A stretch of 64,000 nucleotides of DNA from positions 1 to 64,000 of the forward strand of contig NZ_BMJV01000006.1 in NCBI RefSeq assembly GCF_014643635.1, given 5' to 3'. The DNA comes from Salipiger pallidus. Lineage in GTDB: Bacteria; Pseudomonadota; Alphaproteobacteria; Rhodobacterales; Rhodobacteraceae. Under the pieces are notes generated by a model, which was given only the letters and a program-made list of their open reading frames with translations, did no database searches and was not told the origin of the DNA. Each line of letters opens with the position of its first letter. The stretch's first letter is position 1. Shown one piece after another: positions 33,566-42,522 of the stretch. The translations under genes and the position numbers were made by a program.

Positions 33566-34801
33566 ATGGCCGACTCGCGTCTCAAGATTGCCTACCTGTG
33601 CGATTTTTCGCCTCTCGATCCGCACATGTACTCGGGCGGCAATCGACGGATGCATGACGCCCTTCAGCAGCACGTCGGTGACGTGACAATCCTGCCGCAG
33701 GGCTGGGGCCTGGCGGAACCACTGCGCCGTGCCATCGCCCGGATGCCCTTGCATATGGCGCTTAGGCTGCGCTGGCGCGCGCATCTCGCCCTGGCACCCC
33801 TGATCGCGCGCAAGGTCGAAACCGAGCTCAAGCGCGACCGTTACGACGTGCTGTTCACCACCTATGCCTTCCATGCCCTGAGCCGGGTAAGCCCCCCCTA
33901 CCCGATGCTGACCGCATTCACCTCTGACGCAACCCAGACCATCTATCGCAATTCCGAGGTTGGACGGGCCCACCCCTCACGCTACCCCGGGGGACGCCTG
34001 CTCGATGCATGGGTTGAATCGCGCGAGCGCGAAGTGTTCCGCAACACCGACCTGCTGCTCTGGCCATCACGCTGGATCAAGGACGAGGCCGACGCTCTCT
34101 ACGGGCTCGACCCCGACCGGAGCCTGGAGGTGCCGTGGGGGGCCGGGCTGAAGGACGCGCCCCCGGAGACCACCGTGCCGCCTCTGGGCCGCGACCATCC
34201 GCTCGAGCTGCTGATCGTGGGGCGCGACTGGTTCGCCAAGGGGGGGCCTACCGCCTTGGCCACGATGACTGCCCTGCGCGCTCGCGGCATCGACGCGCGC
34301 CTCACGGTGATTGGCTGCGTGCCGCCGTCTGAGCTTTGGTCGGACCATGTCACCGTGCACCCACAGCTCGACAAGACCGTGCCAGCCGAACTGGCCCTGT
34401 TCGACGATGCCTTCCGCCGGGCGCATTTCCTCATGCAGCCATCCTATGAAAGCTATGGTTTCGCCTTCTGCGAGGCTTCGGCCCATGCTCTGCCCGCGCT
34501 CTGCCTCGATGTGGGCGGGGTGCCGGTGCGGGACGGGATCAACGGACACGCCCTTGCCCCCGGCAGCGAGGCCACCGCTTTTGCCAACCTGATCGAGACC
34601 TACATCGACGCGCCCGAGCGCTACCGCGCGCTGGCCTGCACCGCCCGGCATGAATTCGACACCCGCCTCAACTGGGATGCCTGGGGGCGGAGCGTGGCGG
34701 GCAGCCTCCATGCGGCGCTCGCCAAACGCGACGGGCCCACGCAGGCCGAGCCCCCCTGCTCTGGCAGCTGCCCCGGCCCAATGGTGCACCCCGCCGAGTG
34801 A
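33566..34801 (+). CDS. Glycosyltransferase (GT4-like)
   Basis: The 411-residue protein starts MADSRLKIAYLCDFSP. It has a GT-B pattern with LELLIVGRDWFAKGGPTALATM near residue 215 and FLMQPSYESYGFAFCEASAHALPAL near 295 (acidic E-x7-E type region). The N-terminal part has YSGGNRRMHDAL. An upstream GTG at 33548 is also possible; it has slightly better spacing to upstream purines. The gene is divergent from the Wzy-like gene across 288 nt and is followed by the molybdoenzyme operon 115 nt downstream. It probably adds a sugar in the same surface-glycan pathway (inference). Confidence 0.82.
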   Translation: MADSRLKIAYLCDFSPLDPHMYSGGNRRMHDALQQHVGDVTILPQGWGLAEPLRRAIARMPLHMALRLRWRAHLALAPLIARKVETELKRDRYDVLFTTYAFHALSRVSPPYPMLTAFTSDATQTIYRNSEVGRAHPSRYPGGRLLDAWVESREREVFRNTDLLLWPSRWIKDEADALYGLDPDRSLEVPWGAGLKDAPPETTVPPLGRDHPLELLIVGRDWFAKGGPTALATMTALRARGIDARLTVIGCVPPSELWSDHVTVHPQLDKTVPAELALFDDAFRRAHFLMQPSYESYGFAFCEASAHALPALCLDVGGVPVRDGINGHALAPGSEATAFANLIETYIDAPERYRALACTARHEFDTRLNWDAWGRSVAGSLHAALAKRDGPTQAEPPCSGSCPGPMVHPAE

Positions 34802-34915
34802 CCGCACCTGGGTGGGATTTGCATCCCCGACGGCATGAGCGTCATTCGGCGCCCTTGCACCGAGACCTCTGGTCAGGGCCCCGACTTCGCTCTAGTTTTC
34901 CCCGACGGAGGAGCC

Positions 34916-37726
34916 ATGAGCCCAGACCCGCAGATCGAGCTGTCACCAAAGATCGCGGACGAGGTCCGCAAGACCACCTGCTACATGTGCGCCTGTCGCT
35001 GTGGCATCGACGTGCATCTGAAGGACGGGCGTGTCAGGTATATTGACGGCAATCGCGATCACCCGATCAACAAGGGTGTGCTTTGCGCCAAGGGCGCGGC
35101 GGGGATCATGCAGGTCACTTCGCCTGCCCGCCTGCGGGCGCCCCTGCGCCGCACCGGACCGCGCGGGTCGGGACAGTTCGAAGAGATCACTTGGGACGAA
35201 GCGCTGGAAACCGCCGTCTCGTGGCTGAGACCCCTGCGCGACGCAGCGCCGGAGAAGCTTGCCTTCTTTACCGGACGTGACCAGTCCCAAAGCGTGACCG
35301 GCTGGTGGGCACAGCAGTTCGGCACCCCCAACTTCGCCTCGCATGGCGGCTTTTGTTCCGTGAACATGGCGGCGGCGGGCATCTACACGCTTGGCGGCTC
35401 GTTCTGGGAATTCGGCACGCCGGACTGGGAGCACGCGAAGCTTCTGATGATCTTTGGTGTGGCGGAGGATCACGACAGCAACCCCATCAAGCTCGGCCTC
35501 GCGAGGCTCAAGGAGCGTGGGGCGAAGGTGGTATCGGTGAACCCGGTGCGGTCGGGCTATGCGGCGATCTCAGACGAATGGGTGGGGATCACGCCGGGCA
35601 CCGACGGGCTGTTCATCCTGTCGCTGGTGCACGAGCTCCTGCGCGCCGGGCGCATCGACCTCGAGTTCCTCGGGCGGTTCTCCAACGCGCCGGTGCTGAT
35701 CGACAGCGACCCGCGCTCACCCACCCATGGCCAGTTCCTGCGTGACGAGCGCGGCAAGGAGCTGGTCATCGACCGCCGCACCGGCAAGGCCGCCCCCTGG
35801 GATGGCGAGGGTGTGGAGCCCGACCTGCGCGGCCGCCTGCGCCGCGCCGGGGTGACCCATGTCACCGTCATGCATCACATCGCGGAACGCTACCTGTCGG
35901 CCGAGTACGCCCCCGAGAAAGTCGCCCAGCGCTGCGGCATCCCGCCCGAACAGATCCGCCACGTGGCCGCCGCGCTGGCTCGCGCTGCCTTCGACGAGCC
36001 GGTGGTGCTCGACCGGCCATGGACCGACTTCCGGGGCAAGCGGCACGACACCATGCCCGGCCGCCCGGTGGCGATGCACGCCATGCGCGGCATCTCGGCC
36101 CATGCCAACGGGTTCCAGACCTGCCGGGCACTACACCTGCTGCAAACCCTTTTGGGCGCGGTGGAAACACCCGGCAGCTTCCGCTTCAAACCGCCCTACC
36201 CCAAGCCTGCGAGCGCCCACCCGCGCCCCCATTATCGCCACACGCCGGGCCAGCCGCTGGATGGCCCACACCTTGGCTATCCGCTTGGCCCCGAGGATCT
36301 GGCGCTTGCGGAAGACGGCAGCCCGGCGCGCATCGACAAGGCGTTTTCATGGGAGAACCCGCTGTCGGCGCATGGGCTGATGCACATGGTGATCTCGAAC
36401 GCCCATGCCGGGGACCCGTACCCCATCGACACGCTGTTCCTCTACATGGCGAACATGGCGTGGAATTCGTCGATGAACACGCGCGGCACGATCCGGATGC
36501 TGACCGATGCGGACGAGGACGGCAATTACGTCATCCCCCGCGTCATCGTCTCGGACGCCTATTCCTCCGAGATGGTCGCCCACGCGGACCTCGTGCTGCC
36601 CGACACCACCTACCTCGAAAGGCACGACTGTATCTCGTTGCTCGACCGCCCGATTTCCGAGCCGGGGGCGGCGGCGGATGCGATCCGCTGGCCGGTGATC
36701 GAACCGGACCGCAACGTTCGGGCCTTCCAGTCGGTGCTGCTCGACCTCGGGGCGCGGCTGGGCTTGCCGGGGATGACCGACGCGGACGGCAGCCCGACCT
36801 ACAGCGATTACGCCGACTACATCGTGAACCATGAACGCAAGCCGGGGATCGGGCCCCTCGCGGGCTGGCGCACCGGGACGAACGGCATCGGCCACGGGCG
36901 CGGCACCCCCAACGCGGCGCAGCTGGATCACTACATCGCGGCGGGTGGGTTCTTTACCGCACACATCCCGGACGAGGCCGCCTACTACAAACCATGGAAC
37001 CGCGCCTACCAGGATTGGGCCATGGGCTTTGGCCTGCTTGATGCCCCGTCGCCGGCGCTGATCCAGCTCTGGTCCGAACCGCTGCGCCGGTTCCAGCATG
37101 CCGCCGAAGGGCACGGTGACCGCCAGCCCCCGGATCACCTGCGCGGGCGCATCAAGGCCACCTTTGATCCGCTCCCCATCTGGTACGCCCCCCTGTCGGA
37201 CGCCTTTGAGGATCCGGCGGAATATCCCATCCATGCCATCACCCAGCGGCCCATGGCCATGTACCATTCCTGGGGCAGCCAGAACGCCTGGCTGCGGCAG
37301 ATCCATGGGCAGCACCCGATGTACCTGCCGACCTACTGGTGGGAGAGGCTCGGGCTGTCGGACGGCGACTGGATCCGTGTGATTTCGAGCCATGCAGAGA
37401 TCACGGTGCCCGCGGCCCACATGGCCGCGCTCAACAAGGACACGATCTGGACATGGAACGCCATCGGCAAGCGCAAGGGCACATGGGCACTGTCCGAGGG
37501 CGCGCCCGAAGCGACGAAGGGCTTTCTTTTGAACCACCTCATCCACGAATTGCTGCCCCCGCGCGGCGATGGCCACCGCTGGGCCAATTCAGACCCGATC
37601 ACCGGGCAGGCGGCTTGGTTCGATTTGCGGGTACGGCTGGAACGATCTGTCCCGCCGAAGGAGAGCCTGCCAGTGTTCGGCCCCGTGGCCTCGCCCGTGG
37701 GCCGGGGAAAGGACAGGCGGCCGTGA
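34916..37726 (+). CDS. soeA: Molybdopterin oxidoreductase, probable SoeA subunit of sulfite dehydrogenase
   Basis: The 936-residue catalytic subunit belongs to the DMSO-reductase superfamily. An N-terminal [4Fe-4S] site (CYMCACRCGID ... GVLCAKG, residues ~21-60) is followed by bis-MGD-binding domains. A HGGFCSVN segment (near 143) may provide the Mo-ligating Cys. The C-terminal domain includes NAIGKRKGTWAL. No Tat signal is present, so it faces the cytoplasm, as in SoeABC, the membrane-bound sulfite dehydrogenase of sulfur-oxidising bacteria. Downstream genes for a four-cluster ferredoxin and a DmsC-type anchor complete the three-subunit set. The ATG at 34916 has GGAGGAG. Another substrate for this complex is possible. 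Confidence 0.8.
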   Translation: MSPDPQIELSPKIADEVRKTTCYMCACRCGIDVHLKDGRVRYIDGNRDHPINKGVLCAKGAAGIMQVTSPARLRAPLRRTGPRGSGQFEEITWDEALETAVSWLRPLRDAAPEKLAFFTGRDQSQSVTGWWAQQFGTPNFASHGGFCSVNMAAAGIYTLGGSFWEFGTPDWEHAKLLMIFGVAEDHDSNPIKLGLARLKERGAKVVSVNPVRSGYAAISDEWVGITPGTDGLFILSLVHELLRAGRIDLEFLGRFSNAPVLIDSDPRSPTHGQFLRDERGKELVIDRRTGKAAPWDGEGVEPDLRGRLRRAGVTHVTVMHHIAERYLSAEYAPEKVAQRCGIPPEQIRHVAAALARAAFDEPVVLDRPWTDFRGKRHDTMPGRPVAMHAMRGISAHANGFQTCRALHLLQTLLGAVETPGSFRFKPPYPKPASAHPRPHYRHTPGQPLDGPHLGYPLGPEDLALAEDGSPARIDKAFSWENPLSAHGLMHMVISNAHAGDPYPIDTLFLYMANMAWNSSMNTRGTIRMLTDADEDGNYVIPRVIVSDAYSSEMVAHADLVLPDTTYLERHDCISLLDRPISEPGAAADAIRWPVIEPDRNVRAFQSVLLDLGARLGLPGMTDADGSPTYSDYADYIVNHERKPGIGPLAGWRTGTNGIGHGRGTPNAAQLDHYIAAGGFFTAHIPDEAAYYKPWNRAYQDWAMGFGLLDAPSPALIQLWSEPLRRFQHAAEGHGDRQPPDHLRGRIKATFDPLPIWYAPLSDAFEDPAEYPIHAITQRPMAMYHSWGSQNAWLRQIHGQHPMYLPTYWWERLGLSDGDWIRVISSHAEITVPAAHMAALNKDTIWTWNAIGKRKGTWALSEGAPEATKGFLLNHLIHELLPPRGDGHRWANSDPITGQAAWFDLRVRLERSVPPKESLPVFGPVASPVGRGKDRRP

Positions 37727-37828
37727 AAGCTTGCGTTCATACCTGCGGCGAGACTTTCCCCCGCATCGCCGCACTCGCGCCGGAAACTCCGGGCAGGTTT
37801 GCTGCGTGTATTGAGTGGGAGAGCAGCG

Positions 37829-38416
37829 ATGGCACAGTTCAGCAAGATTCAGATTCACAAGCGGGATGCGACGGCGGGACGCTACTGCGGAGAGGGCATC
37901 TGGGGCTGGTGCCGCGAGTCCTGCTCAGCTTTCGAGCTTCCGAAGGGCGAAGGCTTCATGGCGCTCACCCGGCGCATTGCGGCGGAGTTCGACGCGACCC
38001 TCCCCGAGCTTTACGACCTCTACCACCTGTCGGACCAAGAGGGCACCTGGGAGGTCTTTCCCGAACAGGGGCTGTTCAAGGTCACAACCGGTACGGGGCG
38101 CAGCTGGTACGCGCCCTATGGCCTCGTGGCGTCGTGGAACCGCGAGACGCACAGCTGGCTCTGGGGCTGGGGCATCCCGGCAAACCACCGCGTGCCCCCG
38201 GCGGTGCTGACTGTCCCCAGGCGCCTGCGCGAGACTGGCGCCATCCGCGGCTGGCGGGCGCTTACCGAACCCGCGCTTCTGGTGAACCAACACGAGGCAT
38301 GGCAGCTGACGCAGCTGGCCGCCGATGCGTCCGACATGCCGCTGGTCTACCGGGCGCAGGTCAACGCGGTGAACCTGCACTTCTTCGCCATCGGCACGCC
38401 CAGCTGGTCCAGCTGA
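37829..38416 (+). CDS. Unclassified protein inside the SoeABC-like operon
   Basis: The 195-residue soluble protein is Trp-rich, with EGIWGWCRESCSAF near residue 23, GTGRSWYAPYGLVASWNRET near 90 and SWLWGWGIPANHRVP near 110. The W-x-W-G-W-x-x-P/N pattern resembles DUF6882-like proteins, but I am not certain of the family. Its position between the catalytic and electron-transfer subunits, on the same strand and with its own GGGAGAG ribosome site, suggests an accessory or assembly role (inference). The start at 37829 is preferred over one ten codons upstream because of that site. Confidence 0.65.
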   Translation: MAQFSKIQIHKRDATAGRYCGEGIWGWCRESCSAFELPKGEGFMALTRRIAAEFDATLPELYDLYHLSDQEGTWEVFPEQGLFKVTTGTGRSWYAPYGLVASWNRETHSWLWGWGIPANHRVPPAVLTVPRRLRETGAIRGWRALTEPALLVNQHEAWQLTQLAADASDMPLVYRAQVNAVNLHFFAIGTPSWSS

Positions 38417-38675
38417 CACGTGGCCGAGCGACACAACACAGACCAGAGCCAGGTATTCTCACGCCTGACAAACAGACCCCAGACAGACTGAAGCCAGCCC
38501 AACTGCCACTCGACCAATCGTCACTGGCCGTTTTGGCGCTGGGCGAGGTGTCACCGGGCAAGGTGTCACTGAAAGGCATACGGCCAGACCATCCACCATC
38601 GGCCGGCGGTTCTCCGTACCGTCTCGCATCAGCGTTCTTGGTCCCGTCCCGGTCATCGCAGAAGGAGCGCGCCGG
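38417..38675. other. 259-nt spacer inside the oxidoreductase operon
   Basis: No open frame with features is seen. The sequence contains several short CTGxxA/TGTCAC-type repeats (around 38528-38572) and no clear terminator. It may carry an internal promoter for the soeB-like gene. Confidence 0.35.
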
Positions 38676-39488
38676 ATGACGATGCTCCCCCGTCCCGAAG
38701 ACCGCAGCGGGCGCAAGCTTGGGCTGGTGATCGACCTCGACACCTGCGTCGGCTGTCATGCCTGTGTCATAGCCTGCAAGGGCTGGAACGATCAGGCCTA
38801 CGGCGCCCCCCTGTCGGATAGCGATCCTTACGGCGACGCGCCCTCGGGCAGTTTTCTCAACCGGGTGCACAGCTACGAGGTCGCGCCCGACCCGCAGGCA
38901 GGCCCCGGTCCGCCATCAGGGCCACCGCCCGACCTGCGCGGCGGGCAGACCCCGACCCGGCATGTGCATTTCCCGAAGTCGTGTCTGCATTGCGACGATG
39001 CGCCCTGCGTGCCCGTCTGCCCCACGGGTGCCAGCTACAAGCGGGCCGAAGACGGCATCGTGCTGGTCAACGAGGACGCCTGTATCGGCTGCGGCCTCTG
39101 CGCCTGGGCCTGCCCCTACGGCGCTCGCGAAATGGACCCGAGCGCCGGGGTGATGAAGAAATGCACACTCTGCGTGGACCGCATCTATAACGAAACCCTC
39201 CCCGAGGAAGACCGCGAGCCCGCCTGCGTGCGCACCTGCCCCGCCAAGGCCCGCCATTTCGGAGACCTCGGCGATCCCGGCAGCGCTGTGTCGCAGCTGG
39301 TGGAGGACCGCGGCGGTGTGGCCCTGATGCCCGAACTTGGTGCCGCGCCGGTCAACCGCTATCTCCCCCCGCGTGAGCGAGACACGTGGGCCGGCGAAAC
39401 CGACGTGCTTGCCCCCTGGCTCGAGCCGGTGGCCGAAGAACCGCAGGGCTTTCTGGGCTGGCTCGACCGGACCTTGGGCAAACTCTGA
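38676..39488 (+). CDS. soeB: 4Fe-4S ferredoxin subunit, probable SoeB
   Basis: The 270-residue protein is a DmsB/SoeB-type electron conduit with four cysteine clusters: CVGCHACVIAC (near residue 26), CLHCDDAPCVPVC (near 105), CIGCGLCAWAC (near 137) and CTLC ... CVRTC (near 165-190). It would shuttle electrons between the molybdenum subunit and the membrane anchor on the cytoplasmic face. The C-terminal 60 residues extend beyond the ferredoxin core and end in LGWLDRTLGKL, an amphipathic segment. Its stop overlaps the anchor gene start by 1 nt. Confidence 0.85.
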   Translation: MTMLPRPEDRSGRKLGLVIDLDTCVGCHACVIACKGWNDQAYGAPLSDSDPYGDAPSGSFLNRVHSYEVAPDPQAGPGPPSGPPPDLRGGQTPTRHVHFPKSCLHCDDAPCVPVCPTGASYKRAEDGIVLVNEDACIGCGLCAWACPYGAREMDPSAGVMKKCTLCVDRIYNETLPEEDREPACVRTCPAKARHFGDLGDPGSAVSQLVEDRGGVALMPELGAAPVNRYLPPRERDTWAGETDVLAPWLEPVAEEPQGFLGWLDRTLGKL

Positions 39489-40357
39489 TGAATCCGGCAA
39501 AATCCCTCATCTCGTTCACCACCCTGTCGGGGCTCGGCTTCGGACTGCTGTTCTGGCTGGGGGTCGATCCGTCGCCGCCCACGGGCTGGATCGCGGCGGT
39601 GTTCTTCGTCATCGCCTTCGCCCTGACGCTGGGCGGGCTCGCGTCCTCGGCCCTGCATCTGCGCCGTCCCGAGCGGGCGCTGAGGGCCTTCACCCAGTGG
39701 CGCAGCAGCTGGCTGTCGCGCGAGGCATGGCTGGCGGTGGCTGCGCTGATGGCGTCTGGCGCGCATGGGCTGGCGCTGACCCTCGGCGCGCCGATCCTGC
39801 CGCTGGGCTGGCTGGCGGCGCTTCTGGCGTTGGGCACCGTCGGCGCGACGGCGATGATCTACACTCAGTTGAGGACGGTGCCGCGATGGCACCACTGGTC
39901 TACCCCCGTCCTGTTCCTTGCCTTGGCGCTCACGGGGGGCGCGCTATTGTCCGGGCGCATCGTGATCGCGTCGGTGCTGCTGGCCGCGTTGGCTGTGCTG
40001 CAGGTGTGGGTCTGGCATGATGGCGACAAGCGCTTTGCCCGCAGCGGCACGACGCTTGGCACGGCGACGGGCCTTGGATCTCAGGGCACACCACGCGCGT
40101 TGTTCCCGCCCCACACCGGTGACAACTACCTGCTGTCCGAGATGGTCCATGTTGTGGGTCGCCGCCATGCCCGCAAGCTTCGCGTCATCGCCATCCTGTT
40201 GATGTCATTGATACCGATAGTGCTGCTGCAACTCCCCATGCCGCATGTTTTCGGCCTCATCGCCCTTGTGTCCCACGTGGTAGGCGTGCTTGTCTCGCGA
40301 TGGTTGTTTTTCGCAGAGGCCGAACACGTCGTCGGGCTCTATTACGGGAGGCGCTGA
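39488..40357 (+). CDS. soeC: DmsC/SoeC-type membrane anchor subunit
   Basis: The 289-residue protein has eight hydrophobic spans spread over the full length, as in DmsC. The short cytoplasmic loop SALHLRRPERALRAFTQWRSSWLSREAW (near residue 60) holds the conserved His/Arg/Ser-Trp-x-SRE motif of the family, and the C-terminal SRWLFFAEAEHVVGLYYG also fits. It exchanges electrons with quinones. Translation is coupled to the preceding ferredoxin gene (TGATG overlap), and the next gene begins directly after its stop. Confidence 0.85.
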   Translation: MNPAKSLISFTTLSGLGFGLLFWLGVDPSPPTGWIAAVFFVIAFALTLGGLASSALHLRRPERALRAFTQWRSSWLSREAWLAVAALMASGAHGLALTLGAPILPLGWLAALLALGTVGATAMIYTQLRTVPRWHHWSTPVLFLALALTGGALLSGRIVIASVLLAALAVLQVWVWHDGDKRFARSGTTLGTATGLGSQGTPRALFPPHTGDNYLLSEMVHVVGRRHARKLRVIAILLMSLIPIVLLQLPMPHVFGLIALVSHVVGVLVSRWLFFAEAEHVVGLYYGRR

Positions 40358-41338
40358 ATGCCCTTTCTTGCCGGGTTCGATGCCCGTTGGCAGGATGCCG
40401 CAGAATATCTTGACGCGCTGCGTCGCGACCTGTCCGAAGGGCGGCGGCTGGATCTTGTCCCCGATTACCTGTCTGACGACGTCGAGGTGCAGGACGGCGC
40501 CACCGTGCTTGCAGGCCCCGAAGCCGTGGGCACCGCCATCGCCGCACGGCTTGCCACGCTGCCGGGGCTAAGGATCACGCCCGAGGAAACGCTCTGGGCA
40601 CCCGCCTCGCAAAACGCATTCGTCGCCTCGCAGCGCTTTCAGTGCCAGTCGCGGCATGATGGACAGGGTCTATATGCTGCGCCTACCGGTAAAATCATAC
40701 GCTACATGCAGCTTTCAGACAGCCTCTGCGCCTGCGGACGGCTGAAGGCTCAATGGACCGTCCGCGACGAAGAGGCAGTGCTGAAGCAGATCGGCGTTCC
40801 CCTTGAGGATGCCGCCCGCTGGCGCCTTGCCACACCGCCCGGCTCCGAGCCCACGGCAGGCACCCCCGGCACCGGCAACGATGACGCGTGGGGCCATACG
40901 CTGGGCGATCTCATCTACCGCATCATGGGCGGAGAGCTGTCGGTGATCGCGCGCCATTATGACCCCGCGGCCGAGCTGTTTCACCCCGGTGCCACCATCG
41001 GCAGCGGCCCGCGCGAGGCCGAGGCGTTCTGGATGGGACTGCGCGCCGCCTTCCCCTCGGCCCGGTTCGACGTTCTTCACCTGCTGGGCGCGGACGAGCC
41101 ACTGTCCCCGCCCCGCGCCGCTATCCGATGGGAGCTGACAGGCTGCCACGATGGCCATGGCGCCTTTGGCCCGCCCACCGGGGCGATGGTGCGCGTGCTG
41201 GGCATCACCCATGCGGAATTCGGGCCGAACGGACTGCGGCGGGAATGGACGCTGTACGACACGCCCGGCATTTACGCGCAGATCCTGCGCGCTGCCGGGT
41301 CGGCCGATGACGTCCCGCTGGAGCAGGACGAGGGCTGA
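40358..41338 (+). CDS. Protein with two SnoaL/NTF2-like halves, last gene of the oxidoreductase operon
   Basis: The 326-residue protein appears to be a duplication. Each half has an NTF2/SnoaL-like pattern: LVPDYLSDDVEVQDGATVLAGPEAVG near residue 40 and VIARHYDPAAELFHPGATIGSG near 195, each followed by a second beta-rich part (GLYAAPTGKIIRYM, GAFGPPTGAMVRVLG). Such cone-shaped domains bind or isomerise small molecules, as in polyketide cyclases and ester-cyclases. Its ATG follows the soeC-like stop without a gap, so it belongs to the operon. No known SoeABC subunit of this type comes to mind; function unknown. Confidence 0.75.
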   Translation: MPFLAGFDARWQDAAEYLDALRRDLSEGRRLDLVPDYLSDDVEVQDGATVLAGPEAVGTAIAARLATLPGLRITPEETLWAPASQNAFVASQRFQCQSRHDGQGLYAAPTGKIIRYMQLSDSLCACGRLKAQWTVRDEEAVLKQIGVPLEDAARWRLATPPGSEPTAGTPGTGNDDAWGHTLGDLIYRIMGGELSVIARHYDPAAELFHPGATIGSGPREAEAFWMGLRAAFPSARFDVLHLLGADEPLSPPRAAIRWELTGCHDGHGAFGPPTGAMVRVLGITHAEFGPNGLRREWTLYDTPGIYAQILRAAGSADDVPLEQDEG

Positions 41339-41383
41339 GCCACTGCTCTGCCGACAGTGCTCTGCCCGTCTGTGCATCGCCTG

Positions 41384-42148
41384 TCAGTGCTGGGGGGCGC
41401 GGAACCGCTGCATCACCGCACTGGCCATCTGGCCCGGCAGGATGGCCATGCATTTCGCATAGCGTGGCCCAAGGCGGCGCGGGCTGTTGACCGCGCGCCA
41501 CAGCCATTCCAGCGCATGATGCCGGACCCATTCCGGCGCACGGCGCTGCGTGCCCGCGAAGAAATCGAGCCCCGCGCCGATCGAGGCAAAACCCACCGTC
41601 GGTGCCAGCCGGCGCCCGGCGGCGGCGAACAGCTCTTGCTTGGGGGCACCCAGCGCCACGAAGCAAAGCCCGGCGCCCGAAGCGTTGATCTGCTCGAAAA
41701 GCTTCTCGGCCGCCGCGCCCTCCGGGTCGAAGCCCATGGGCGGCGACACCGTCAGCACCACCTCAAGGTCACGCACCTCACGTTCGAGGTAGCTCTTGGC
41801 GGCCTGCAGGGACTGCTCGGTGCTGCCCACCAGAGCCACGGTCGCGCCCTGCCGGGCGGCGACCCGGCACAGCGGCAGGATGGCGTCCGATCCGGGGATG
41901 AGGTCGACGGGGCGCTTTGCAAGGCGCGACATCCACACGATGGGATTACCATCCGCGGTGATCAGGTCATGGGCCTGGTAGGCCCGTCGGAAGGCAGGTG
42001 ACGCGCGCATCTTCACGAGGTGGTCGAGATTGAGCGTCGCGAGCGCGAACCCCTGCTTCTGAGCCAACCGTTTCGTGACGAGGGCCTCAAGCGCCGACCA
42101 TGTAGGAACGTTCACCGAAACCCGATTACCAAATGACCTGAATTCCAT
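41384..42148 (-). CDS. WecG/TagA/CpsF-family glycosyltransferase
   Basis: The 254-residue protein has the family blocks TLNLDHLVKMRASPAFRRAY near residue 38, LITADGNPIVWMSRL near 60, VALVGSTEQSLQAA near 104 and FVALGAPKQELFAAA near 155, ending with GAGLDFFAGTQRRAPEW. These enzymes (GT26) transfer ManNAcA-type or related sugars onto undecaprenyl-linked primers at the cytoplasmic face. The ATG at 42148 is preferred (GAGGAAAG 9 nt upstream) over the longer frame. It is divergent from the exopolysaccharide operon, sharing a 374-nt promoter region. Confidence 0.9.
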   Translation of the reverse strand: MEFRSFGNRVSVNVPTWSALEALVTKRLAQKQGFALATLNLDHLVKMRASPAFRRAYQAHDLITADGNPIVWMSRLAKRPVDLIPGSDAILPLCRVAARQGATVALVGSTEQSLQAAKSYLEREVRDLEVVLTVSPPMGFDPEGAAAEKLFEQINASGAGLCFVALGAPKQELFAAAGRRLAPTVGFASIGAGLDFFAGTQRRAPEWVRHHALEWLWRAVNSPRRLGPRYAKCMAILPGQMASAVMQRFRAPQH

Positions 42149-42522
42149 ACGCCCAGTCTTTCCTCGCGCCCCCGCGCCAGTCTCAGGACGAGGATATAGC
42201 AGCCCGAAGGACTTTGTGGCGATCTTTTTGAAATTTTGTGGCAAAGGCAGTCCATAAGGGAAACAATCCAGTCAACTTTATGAAATTTCCTCCGGAACAG
42301 GGTCGAAACGCACTGCGGTCTTCGATGCGCCTGAATATCGTCATGTTTAAATGGTGAGTCGAAATCGCCCGGTCGCCGGCAGTTTGTCGGGATTGTGGCA
42401 AGGCAGAGGCAGGCCAGATACTGGGCAGACACTGGGCAGAGACTCGCCTCAAGCCGGGCAAAACGCCCCGACCCCGCGCAGGCGGGCGGAGTAACAATGC
42501 GCGAAGCGCGGAAAGGGGCGTC
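42149..42522. other. AT-richer divergent promoter region of the polysaccharide locus
   Basis: The 374 nt between the two divergent glycan genes are clearly AT-richer than their neighbours (for example 42205-42300 and 42335-42365), as expected for regulated or acquired promoters. An ACTGGGCAGA direct repeat occurs at 42420-42440. No ORF or specific site is called. Confidence 0.45.
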
